Below, piece by piece: positions 6,989-13,181 of a stretch of 13,181 bases of DNA (position 1 is the first letter of the stretch; every line of letters begins with the position of its first letter). Origin of the DNA: an uncultured Bacteroidales bacterium (lineage in GTDB: Bacteria; Bacteroidota; Bacteroidia; Bacteroidales; JAUNSR01). A model generated the notes under the pieces. It searched no databases. It was not told the DNA's origin and was given only the letters and a program-made list of their open reading frames with translations. Where the stretch lies: NCBI GenBank assembly GCA_947074245.1, contig CAMTOW010000019.1:1-13181 (forward strand), read 5' to 3'. The translations under genes were made by a program, and so were the position numbers.

Positions 6989-7744
6989 ATGGAAACCTAC
7001 GTGGTGAATCTGCGACGAGACCGAGAGAAGCGGGAACGAATCACAGAACATCTCCAAGCGCAAAAAATCAACTTTCAACTCTTTGAAGCGACCGACGGGC
7101 GCGCACTCAGTGAGGCAGAACGGAAACAAACCGCCGATTATGACGCGTTTGAGGCCCGGTATAAGAACTATGCGACGCTACCGGCACTGGGATGTTCGCT
7201 GAGTCATCTGAGGCTCTATGAAACCATCGTAGAACAGGGTATTCCCTACGCACTGATCTTGGAAGACGACGCCTATCTGTGTGAAGAGTTCCGAAAAGCG
7301 GCACACCCATTGTTACCACTCCTGGAAGGAAGGGAACCTATGGCAATCCTGCTGACACCGGGATTCATCTACCGACCGGGAAGCGGAGCATCCTACGGAG
7401 CAGGAGAAGCGCAGCAATTGTATCCGGTCAGACGAGGACATATGACCTCGGGATACCTGATTAACCGAGCGGGGGCCCGTTTGCTCGCCGAACGATTGAA
7501 ACCGGTTCGATATCTTGCCGATGATTGGGAAGAGTTCGTCCGGATGGGACTTCAGTTATACGGCATTGTGCCTCATCTGATCAGTTACCCGGATGAACCG
7601 GGAGAGATCGGACGATCTCAGATCATTCCTCGCCGAGGTGTGATCAAAAAAATCAAAAAACCTTTCTCAATTCTAAAGAGTCGGCTCACTTTCTTTTTGG
7701 AAACCACTCTGCGAGGTGAAAAACGAGCGCCGCGCCGATGGTGA
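6989..7744 (+). CDS. Glycosyltransferase family 25 (LPS/capsule-type)
   Basis: 251 residues and the only plus-strand gene. GT25 marks are clear: METYVVNLRRDREKRERI at the start (the N-terminal Y-V-V-N-L-R-R-D strand), the ATDGR element (34-38), ALGCSLSHLRLYE (66-78), the acidic LILEDDA (89-95) for metal/nucleotide sugar, SGYLINRAGARLL (154-166) and YLADDWE (175-181). Members usually add galactose or a related hexose to LPS or capsule acceptors in the cytoplasm; the donor here is unknown. The C-terminal ~35 residues are strongly basic (VIKKIKKPF and RGEKRAPRR), which suits peripheral membrane binding. It ends 7 bases from the stop of the convergent phosphoglycosyl transferase gene and needs its own promoter in the divergent gap upstream. 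Length is normal for the family. Confidence 0.93.
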   Translation: METYVVNLRRDREKRERITEHLQAQKINFQLFEATDGRALSEAERKQTADYDAFEARYKNYATLPALGCSLSHLRLYETIVEQGIPYALILEDDAYLCEEFRKAAHPLLPLLEGREPMAILLTPGFIYRPGSGASYGAGEAQQLYPVRRGHMTSGYLINRAGARLLAERLKPVRYLADDWEEFVRMGLQLYGIVPHLISYPDEPGEIGRSQIIPRRGVIKKIKKPFSILKSRLTFFLETTLRGEKRAPRRW

Positions 7745-7764
7745 AAAGCGGTCAAGAGAGACCG
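7742..7764 (-). terminator. Weak hairpin at the 3' end of the right-hand operon
   Basis: CGGTC (7749-7753) and GACCG (7760-7764) pair perfectly around a 6-base loop. On the minus strand the stem is followed at once by CTTTTC. The stop codon of the phosphoglycosyl transferase lies in the stem. The stem is only 5 bp, so this is at best a weak intrinsic terminator between the two convergent genes. Confidence 0.3.
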
Positions 7765-8447
7765 GAACTCCTCCCGAAATCCCCTTTTATCTGTTTTGAA
7801 GCATTCTGAAGCGCGCCCGCGTCCGGACGATCCGGGTGCGGGCGCGTCTCGTCCTGCCACCCTTTCCCGGAGATCGTGCGCAGAATGATGTCGATATCGG
7901 TAAAGAACGAGCGTGAGGCCATGTAATCGAGATTGACGCGAACCTTATCGGGAAAGATCACCTCGTCATTGAAGCGCACGGGGTCGTCACAAGCAGCCAA
8001 AAGCGACTCTTCGTCGCGGTAACGGAGGCTAGCCGGGCCCGTAATACCGGGTAAGACAGAAAGTATACGCCGCTGATCTCCTTTGAGGCGATCGGCATAT
8101 CCGGGCACATCGGGACGAGGACCAACGAAGCTCATATCTCCGACAAGAACATTCCACAGTTCGGGCAACTCATCGATCTTGTACCGGCGCAAAACCGATC
8201 CGAGCGGCGTAATGCGACTCTCTCCCCGCACGGAAACGGACGAACCGCCGTGGCCAACGCTCATCGTCCGGAACTTATAGATGGTAAACAATCTGCCATG
8301 ACGACCGACACGACTTTGCCGAAAGATAACCGGCCCCCCCGGCATAAGAAGCCGGATGAGCAGCGCACAACCCAGCAAAAGCGGAGCCAGGAGCAGCAAG
8401 CCGATCAACGCAAAGATGCGATCGAAAAGAATCTTACTCAAGTTCAT
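7752..8447 (-). CDS. Initiating phosphoglycosyl transferase, small monotopic PglC/WcfS-type
   Basis: 231 residues. The enzyme would transfer a sugar-1-phosphate from a UDP-sugar to undecaprenyl phosphate, the first membrane step of glycan assembly. One N-terminal hydrophobic re-entrant helix (about 5-34) leads into VIFRQSRVGRHGRLFTIYKF (40-59) and RTM. The catalytic core is RRYKIDELPELWNVLVGDMS (87-106), with the Asp92-Glu93 dyad, then FVGPRPDVPGY (107-117) and LPGITGPASLRYRDEE (132-147). It lacks the four-helix N-terminal region of WbaP-type enzymes, so it is the minimal form. The last ~35 residues (after TISGKG) are a polar, basic tail beyond the usual core. It is the last gene of the right-hand operon, 13 bases after the ATP-grasp gene, and convergent with GT25. 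Together with the 4-aminotransferase at 1006-2151 it recalls the WcfS/WcfR and PglC/PglE pairs, which use acetamido-4-amino-trideoxy sugars; that substrate is inferred. Confidence 0.93.
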   Translation of the reverse strand: MNLSKILFDRIFALIGLLLLAPLLLGCALLIRLLMPGGPVIFRQSRVGRHGRLFTIYKFRTMSVGHGGSSVSVRGESRITPLGSVLRRYKIDELPELWNVLVGDMSFVGPRPDVPGYADRLKGDQRRILSVLPGITGPASLRYRDEESLLAACDDPVRFNDEVIFPDKVRVNLDYMASRSFFTDIDIILRTISGKGWQDETRPHPDRPDAGALQNASKQIKGDFGRSSGLS

Positions 8448-8460
8448 ACACAGAATCTAT

Positions 8461-9582
8461 TTAAGGATTGAGCCTCCGGTGACGGAGGAGTTTGGAGAAA
8501 TAATAACGGAGTTGCCCGAGGAACGCGCGGCGATCGCCCGGACAATAATCATCGAACGCATCGAAGCGAAAATCGGTGAGCGAACGGAGTTCGGCACGCG
8601 ACAAGCCAGCCGAGCAGACACGCGTAACGAGGGTAATCATATCGCCCAGAATCCATTTGGTACGCACACCGGAGCGCACGACCGGAACGGGAACCGGCCC
8701 CTCGCCTATCGCCAACCGATAGTGAATCCAAGGAATATCGAAACCGGCACACATCGGAGTAGCCAAACCACCCGTATAGCGCGCATTCACCTCGATGAAA
8801 GCTGCGCGACGGGTAGCCGGATCGTAACGAAAATCGATTCCACAAACCCCGTAATAATCGACCTGATCGAGAAACCGACGCGCATAACCGACCAATTCGG
8901 GAAGATCAACCATCTCGCGTTGCGTAGTCGTCCCCCCTCCGTGCGTCTTGGTGACAAGCGCCCGATAGACGGAAGCGAAAAAGAAATCGCCCATACGGAT
9001 ACAGTCGACACTATAATCGGAACCCGGAACAAACTCCTGAAGCATACACTCCGAAGTATCGTAGGCAGCCCGGAGCCGGGCAAGCCGATCGGGGGAAGAA
9101 ACGACGAATACCCCTTTTGCCGAATTGCCTACGCGGGTCTTGAAAACAAGCGGAAAGGAGTTTACGGGCAAGGAGGGATCGAACGAAGCGGGTACGGGTA
9201 TATTCAAACTGCGAGCGATATCGGTCGCAACCGCCTTGTCGGAGAGATCTGTGAGCAACGTATGCGGCGAAAGCGGAATGACGAGACCGGCCGGAAACCG
9301 GGACGCATGGCGGCGAATGATGATACCCTCATCGTGGGTCGGCAAAAGAACACGCGGACGCACCCGGGATACAATCTCGAGCAGTGTCGTGATGAACTCC
9401 TCTTCGCGGGTGAAGGGATCGGGATAGGTAAAGCTACCGGCACACCAACGGGAACGGCTGCAGATGTTGACCGCAGAAACATCCGCCACACAGACGCGGA
9501 GCCCACGCGCGGAGAGACTCCGTAGGATGTTGTAGCCGACACGGTTCCAACAATAGGTGATAAGCACGTCGCAAGTATTCAT
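8461..9582 (-). CDS. ATP-grasp ligase (carbamoyl-phosphate-synthase-like) of the glycan locus
   Basis: 373 residues from the preferred ATG at 9582. ATP-grasp enzymes form amide-type bonds through an acyl-phosphate made with ATP. Residues 1-110 are a pre-ATP-grasp Rossmann-like domain (VLITYCWNRVGYNILRSL, then LLPTHDEG at 79-86). The ATP-grasp part shows PLVFKTRVGNSAKGVFVV (144-161) with Lys148 and Lys156 as ATP-phosphate ligands, MLQEFVPGSDYSVD (180-193), GGGTTT (215-220), YGVCGIDFRYD (244-254) and FIEVNARYTGG (262-272) with the metal ligands Glu264 and Asn266. A longer frame from 9693 would overlap the upstream gene by 65 bases, and its extra residues are unlike the family. The true substrate is unknown; in a glycan operon it likely joins an amino acid or other acid to an amino sugar or uronic acid. 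It sits between a PglA-like GT4 and the phosphoglycosyl transferase, 46 and 13 bases away. Confidence 0.88.
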   Translation of the reverse strand: MNTCDVLITYCWNRVGYNILRSLSARGLRVCVADVSAVNICSRSRWCAGSFTYPDPFTREEEFITTLLEIVSRVRPRVLLPTHDEGIIIRRHASRFPAGLVIPLSPHTLLTDLSDKAVATDIARSLNIPVPASFDPSLPVNSFPLVFKTRVGNSAKGVFVVSSPDRLARLRAAYDTSECMLQEFVPGSDYSVDCIRMGDFFFASVYRALVTKTHGGGTTTQREMVDLPELVGYARRFLDQVDYYGVCGIDFRYDPATRRAAFIEVNARYTGGLATPMCAGFDIPWIHYRLAIGEGPVPVPVVRSGVRTKWILGDMITLVTRVCSAGLSRAELRSLTDFRFDAFDDYCPGDRRAFLGQLRYYFSKLLRHRRLNP

Positions 9583-9628
9583 ATTATATTCTTCAAGATC
9601 GGATGAAATGAGACAGAACGAAACCGGT

Positions 9629-10786
9629 TCATAGCGAATCATAGAACCGGGATATGGCGGACCAAAGCTGTTCGCGATCGTATCGCGAAGCAATCATGGG
9701 ACGCGCCTGAGACGCCAAGCGAGACCGTAAGGAGGAATCCTCATAGAGCAAGCGCATCGCCCGGAAAAGAGATTCCGCATCGCGGGGAGGAACAATGAGA
9801 CCATTGCATCCATGCGTGACGATCTCGTTGCATCCGCTGACATCGGAAACGATTACCGGAACACCCAGGGCTCCCGCCTGCATCGGCGCGTTGGGAAATC
9901 CCTCGCGGTAGCTGGGAAGGAGCAGCACAGCCGATGCCGCCATAAAAGGGCGAACATCGGGGCAATATCCGGGGGCGACGATATCGGAACGGGCAGCGAT
10001 CCGGGCAGCCGTATCCCGCGGAAGCGGATCGGCAGGATCGGCAGGGCCGACCAGCAAGAGACGCAATGAGCCGGGAAAAAGATCACTGAGACGAACGAAC
10101 GCATCGATCAGTTCGACGACCCCTTTATCGGGTACCAGACGCCCTACGAAGGAGAAGGTGAACGCCGGAGAACGGAGACCGAACGAATCGATGAGCGCCT
10201 CCACATCCGAAGAGCGGTCGTACCACGCCAGATCGACCCCGTTGATATTCCCATTGTGAATGACACGGAGCGGTTTTCGGGTGATCTGTTCACGCAAAAG
10301 CGTGAGCCGGACCCCTTCGCCTTCGGGAACGACCCGCGTGGCGCACAGGCAGGTAAGGCGCTCCATCGCGATAAGCAAACGGCGGAAAAGACCCGACGCA
10401 GTCTCAAAACGTAACCCCGTCACCGTATAAACCCGCGCCGGGACACGGCAGAAGAAAGCCGCCAGCATGGCAAGCAGACTTCCTTTGGGAGTGTTGGCAT
10501 GAACGATGTCGGGACGCTCGCGCCGGAATAAACGAATGAGGCGGAAAAGAGACGCCAAATCGTGAAGAGGCGCAATCGTGCGCCGCATGGGAACACAAAC
10601 GGTACGCACCCCCTCGCGCTCCCGTACCTGACTGAGCACCTCGGGGCCATCGGCTACCGCCACCACCTCGAAACGGGCGGACAGGTAGCGAAGCTGACCG
10701 GGTAACAGCGAACGCAGACTGGCTGCGATCGTAGTGACACGGATCAGTTTACGACGGGATACGAAAGCGGGCATTGGCTCAGTCAT
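9629..10786 (-). CDS. Glycosyltransferase family 4 (PglA/EpsD-like)
   Basis: 385 residues, GT-B fold. The N-terminal acceptor half has KLIRVTTIAASLRSLLPGQL (13-32), PDIVHANTPKGSLLAMLAA (92-110) and YTVTGLRFET (120-129). PEGEGVR (154-160) and VIHNGNINGVD (175-185) lie at the hinge. The donor half has FSFVGRLVPDKGVVELIDAF (211-230) and PSYREGFPNAPMQAGALGVP (291-310), where the family EX7E pair reads Glu295...Gln303; Gln at the second position is common in this PglA-like branch as I recall it. Such enzymes usually add the second sugar, often HexNAc, to an undecaprenyl-diphosphate-linked acetamido amino sugar, which fits the nearby initiating transferase; the donor is inferred. ATG at 10786 opens the frame; a second Met four codons later is also possible. 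A good -7 promoter match lies 22 bases upstream. Confidence 0.93.
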   Translation of the reverse strand: MTEPMPAFVSRRKLIRVTTIAASLRSLLPGQLRYLSARFEVVAVADGPEVLSQVREREGVRTVCVPMRRTIAPLHDLASLFRLIRLFRRERPDIVHANTPKGSLLAMLAAFFCRVPARVYTVTGLRFETASGLFRRLLIAMERLTCLCATRVVPEGEGVRLTLLREQITRKPLRVIHNGNINGVDLAWYDRSSDVEALIDSFGLRSPAFTFSFVGRLVPDKGVVELIDAFVRLSDLFPGSLRLLLVGPADPADPLPRDTAARIAARSDIVAPGYCPDVRPFMAASAVLLLPSYREGFPNAPMQAGALGVPVIVSDVSGCNEIVTHGCNGLIVPPRDAESLFRAMRLLYEDSSLRSRLASQARPMIASRYDREQLWSAISRFYDSL

Positions 10787-10808
10787 AGAATTTATCTCTT
10801 TTGAATTG

Positions 10809-10816
10809 CAAATTTA
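10809..10816 (-). promoter_or_regulatory. Possible internal promoter: perfect -7 box TAAATTTG
   Basis: In the 46-base AT-rich gap between the two GT4 genes the minus strand reads TAAATTTG, an exact match to the Bacteroidetes -7 consensus TAnnTTTG, ending 22 bases before the ATG at 10786. The expected -33 TTTG is not seen at 19-21 bases upstream. It could drive the downstream GT4, ATP-grasp and phosphoglycosyl transferase genes separately from the upstream ones. Confidence 0.35.
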
Positions 10817-10832
10817 AGTGAAAATATAAGAA

Positions 10833-12020
10833 TCACCGGGTAGCGGAGGGAGTAATCGCCTTAAAAATCAGTTCCCAACGATCGAGAGCGCACTCCAGCG
10901 AAAAGCGACGACAGGAACGAAGCGCGTTAGCGGCGATACGAAGCCGCAACCGATCGTCGGAAAACAGGCGCTCCAGCAGAACGCACGCCTGATCGAGATC
11001 GGCATCGGGAAGAAGAAACCCATCGACACCGTCGGTAATGATCTCCCGAAAGACGGGAGAAGTATCGAACGCAATCGGTATCACGCCCTGCTGCATCGAC
11101 TCGGTGAGCGTAAGCCCCCATCCTTCCGCCCGCGAGGCGGTGAAAGAGAGAGATGCCTCCCGATAATGAGGAAGCGGATCGCACCACCCCGTAAACGAAA
11201 CATCGGGTAGAGAGCGATTCGCCACAAAACGCCGGTATGAAGCCACAGAAGGACCGTCGCCCACGATACGGAGCGACCAATCGGACCCGATGCCCGCCGA
11301 GCGAAGCCGTTGCCAACAACGCAAGATGAGAGAGATCCGCTTCTGACCTTCGTCAAGTCGGGAAACCACCAACAGGATCTTTTTCTTATCGGGAAGCGAG
11401 GCTTCGGAGAAAAAGGTATCGTAGCAAAGCGGATTGAATACGGAAAAAAGGCGACCATCCGTGTCGCCGGACCAGCGAGCCATACGCAGAAACGGAACCC
11501 GATGCGTATCGGAAAGAAGCACATAGGCATCGGAGCGATCGTAGGTGAACCGAAATCCCGCACGATGCCGAAGCGCATCGCGCTTATCGAACAGCGGCAA
11601 CAGCGCCAGGCGCACCAAACGACGCAGACGACGAGCGGGAGGCAGCGAGAAGCTATCGGCCCATAGCGATAACGGAGACGCCGCCGGCATACGAGGGTCA
11701 AAATGCAGACAGGTGATGACACGTCCTCCGGAGGCGCGCCACCGGGGACCCGCCGCATCGAGGAACGCACGAAGCAACCCCGAGAGATACCCGATCTGAC
11801 AAATGACAATCGAAACGGAGCGACGAAGAAGAAAATCGGGCAAATCGGTTACCGGATGGATTCCGTCGAGCAAAAACGTATCGGAACCGGAAGGAAGTAC
11901 GAGCCATCCCTCCACCTGATGCCCCCGACTATGAAACCCTTCCGAGAGGCGAATCGAGATTCGTTCGGTCCCGCCCGAACCGGGACCGGGAGCGCGATCG
12001 TAAAGCCAAAGTATATTCAT
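10833..12020 (-). CDS. Glycosyltransferase family 4 (GT-B fold)
   Basis: 395 residues from the ATG at 12020. The start MNILWLYDRAPGPGSGGTER (1-20) carries the Gly-rich loop and GGTER element of the N-terminal Rossmann domain. Other marks are VFNPLCYDTFF (194-204), ILLVVSRLDEGQKRISLILR (215-234, the donor-domain entry strand with its Arg and Lys), WSLRIVGDGP (248-257), VSFTGWCDPLPHYREA (274-289) and SRAEGWGLTLTESMQQGVIP (296-315), which holds a classic EX7E pair (Glu299, Glu307). It is a retaining transferase acting at the cytoplasmic face; sugar unknown. A 12-codon upstream extension to 12056 is rejected because it overlaps the GT2 gene and lacks family sequence. The GT2 ends 7 bases before this start, so the two are probably translated from one message. 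Confidence 0.92.
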   Translation of the reverse strand: MNILWLYDRAPGPGSGGTERISIRLSEGFHSRGHQVEGWLVLPSGSDTFLLDGIHPVTDLPDFLLRRSVSIVICQIGYLSGLLRAFLDAAGPRWRASGGRVITCLHFDPRMPAASPLSLWADSFSLPPARRLRRLVRLALLPLFDKRDALRHRAGFRFTYDRSDAYVLLSDTHRVPFLRMARWSGDTDGRLFSVFNPLCYDTFFSEASLPDKKKILLVVSRLDEGQKRISLILRCWQRLRSAGIGSDWSLRIVGDGPSVASYRRFVANRSLPDVSFTGWCDPLPHYREASLSFTASRAEGWGLTLTESMQQGVIPIAFDTSPVFREIITDGVDGFLLPDADLDQACVLLERLFSDDRLRLRIAANALRSCRRFSLECALDRWELIFKAITPSATR

Positions 12021-12027
12021 ACGCAAA

Positions 12028-13038
12028 TCATTCAGACGGGACAGTAATAGAAACACCCGTCAGCACCCTACGGAGAGCGCAGCCGGCACGAAACAGATAC
12101 GGACGGGAAGCGAGCACCCGAAACAAGCGGGCACGCGCACCCAAGGCGGGTGGCACGGGATAAAGCCCGAGCGCACGATAGCGAGAAATCGCCGAAACCA
12201 AAAAAGAATCCGGGAAACCGTATCGATAAAGACTATATAGAAAGCCCGCTACGGAACGCCCGAGATGGAGCGTAAGCGGTCGATGAAACGGAGCATCGGC
12301 ACAGGTATCCAGAAACGCTTTGAGGCGCGCATGAACCAGAGCACTATCGGCAGCCTGACGATAGCGATGAGCCGGATCGGGATTACTCTGGGTAGAGAGC
12401 GGATTGCCCACCTCGTAGCAATAACCCAGCGCAGAAGCGGTATAAACCGAGGGAGACGACGCCAGGAAAAGCGCATTGAAAAGCCAGTCTTCGATGGTAG
12501 ATATCCCCTCTTCGAAACGGAGTGCCCGTTCGGATAGAAACGCACGCCGGTAAAGCTTGTTCCATACGAAAAAGGAGCAGGCCGGATCGGCAAGCAGCGT
12601 AAGCGGATCGGACACGGCATCGGAGTAAAGAGTTTCGGAAAGAGGTACTCCCTGACACTCGCGGCACCAGGAAAAAGTGAGCAGATCGGGAAAACCGACG
12701 CGAACAAGCGTATCGGCAAAGCCCGAAAGAGAATCGGGAGCCAACCGATCATCGGCATCGACAAACCAAACATAGGAGCCTCGCGCCAACGACAGGGCCT
12801 GATTGCGCGCCGTCGCCGCCCCTCCGTTGGGCCGGGATACAAAGCGAACGCGAGGATCGGAAGCCGCCAGAGAGAGACACAGCGCCGCACTCCCATCGGA
12901 GCTGCCGTCGTCGATCAGAATCATTTCCCAATCCGTGAAAGATTGAGAAAGAACAGATTCGACCGTACGGGAAAGCGTAGTGACGGCATTGTAGACCGGT
13001 ATGGCGAATGAAAAGAACGGAGTATCCGAATGCATCAT
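12028..13038 (-). CDS. Glycosyltransferase family 2 (GT-A fold)
   Basis: 336 residues. GT2 marks: FFSFAIPVYN (8-17), LIDDGSSDGS (41-50), RPNGGAATARN (69-79), the FVDADD metal/nucleotide site (92-97), FVWNKLYRR (157-165) and EEGISTIEDWLF (176-187), where the ED pair supplies the likely catalytic base. The C-terminal ~100 residues are helical and basic, usual for capsule GT2 enzymes that bind the membrane. It would transfer one sugar to the lipid-linked glycan; specificity unknown. Two Met codons are adjacent (13038 and 13035); either may start. The first ~99 residues are about 54% identical without gaps, by eye, to the partial GT2 at 1-926. It lies 21 bases after the partial gene upstream and 7 bases before the next GT4, a tight operon position. 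Confidence 0.93.
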   Translation of the reverse strand: MMHSDTPFFSFAIPVYNAVTTLSRTVESVLSQSFTDWEMILIDDGSSDGSAALCLSLAASDPRVRFVSRPNGGAATARNQALSLARGSYVWFVDADDRLAPDSLSGFADTLVRVGFPDLLTFSWCRECQGVPLSETLYSDAVSDPLTLLADPACSFFVWNKLYRRAFLSERALRFEEGISTIEDWLFNALFLASSPSVYTASALGYCYEVGNPLSTQSNPDPAHRYRQAADSALVHARLKAFLDTCADAPFHRPLTLHLGRSVAGFLYSLYRYGFPDSFLVSAISRYRALGLYPVPPALGARARLFRVLASRPYLFRAGCALRRVLTGVSITVPSE

Positions 13039-13059
13039 AAGAGACGGGTATTTACAGTA

Positions 13060-13181
13060 TCAGGAATGAACCGATGAGCACAATTCGGCATAAAGACGCC
13101 GATGAGCATCGACCGTATGCCGGATATCCCACCGAGAAGCGCGCTCGGCACAAGCCTCCGCTATCGCGGCGGCGCGCTCGG
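13060..13181 (-). CDS. C-terminal end of a probable glycosyltransferase (GT4-like), partial
   Basis: The minus-strand frame is open from the right edge to a TGA at 13062-13060, giving 39 residues. The visible tail has an Ala/Glu-rich helix (ERAAAIAEACAER), then ASRWDIRHTVDAHRRLYAEL near the end. The pattern of a W within an R-W-D element, then a helix with H-R-x-L-Y-x-E-L at the very C-terminus, is typical of GT4 enzymes. It is in line with the operon, 21 bases before the GT2 start. The frame is supported by the stop position and composition; the family call is tentative because the catalytic part is off the window. Confidence 0.6.
   Translation of the reverse strand, partial: ERAAAIAEACAERASRWDIRHTVDAHRRLYAELCSSVHS

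Noticed and set aside
8356..9525. 389-codon plus-strand open frame opposite the ATP-grasp gene
   Set aside because: It is antisense to conserved ATP-grasp motifs and its sequence is low-complexity Arg/Gly/Thr-rich.
9583..9693. N-terminal extension of the ATP-grasp gene to an upstream ATG
   Set aside because: It would overlap the upstream GT4 gene by 65 bases. Family homology starts at the ATG at 9582, which follows an A-rich leader.
1..13181. CRISPR arrays, tRNA or rRNA genes, insertion sequences
   Set aside because: No regularly spaced repeats, tRNA-like cloverleaf, rRNA stretches, transposase motifs or terminal inverted repeats were found.

Overview
The window is about 13.2 kb of a surface-glycan (capsule, exopolysaccharide or O-antigen type) biosynthesis locus. 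It almost certainly comes from a Bacteroidota genome, most likely Bacteroidales. The reasons are a large secreted protein with a signal peptide and a type IX secretion (T9SS) type A C-terminal sorting domain, a Bacteroides-style flippase, aminotransferase and glycosyltransferase repertoire, no clear Shine-Dalgarno sequences before the starts, and one perfect match to the Bacteroidetes -7 promoter consensus TAnnTTTG. GC is around 50-55% overall, higher at the right end, and very AT-rich in the single sizeable non-coding gap (5129-5314). Species cannot be told from the sequence; a T9SS-bearing, mid-GC Bacteroidales lineage fits.

Layout. All genes but one are on the minus strand, so transcription runs from right to left. 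Right block (13181 to 7752): the 3' end of a probable GT4 glycosyltransferase, then a GT2, two GT4 enzymes, an ATP-grasp ligase, and a PglC/WcfS-type phosphoglycosyl transferase that would start the glycan on undecaprenyl phosphate. Centre: a single plus-strand GT25 glycosyltransferase (6989-7744), convergent with the right block and divergent from the left block. Left block (6847 to 1): a Wzx-type flippase, an AT-rich promoter-like gap, a 906-residue T9SS cargo protein, an 80-residue protein with a PEP-CTERM-like tail, a PLP sugar 4-aminotransferase, a hairpin terminator, and a second GT2 that runs off the left edge.

How the genes could work together (inference from families). The aminotransferase would make a UDP-4-amino-4,6-dideoxy-HexNAc. 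The phosphoglycosyl transferase would load such a sugar onto the lipid carrier. The PglA/EpsD-like GT4 and the other GT4, GT2 and GT25 enzymes would extend it, and the flippase would move the lipid-linked unit across the inner membrane. The ATP-grasp enzyme probably adds an amide-linked group to a sugar. No 4,6-dehydratase, Wzy polymerase, ligase or chain-length regulator is visible, so those functions lie outside the window.

The unusual part is the cassette at 2153-5128. A large T9SS surface protein is followed, four codons after its stop and in the same frame, by a small protein ending in a P-V-A-D motif, one transmembrane helix and an Arg cluster. The aminotransferase starts one base after that small gene. 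This ties a secreted surface protein and a sorting-signal-like mini-protein to the glycan genes.
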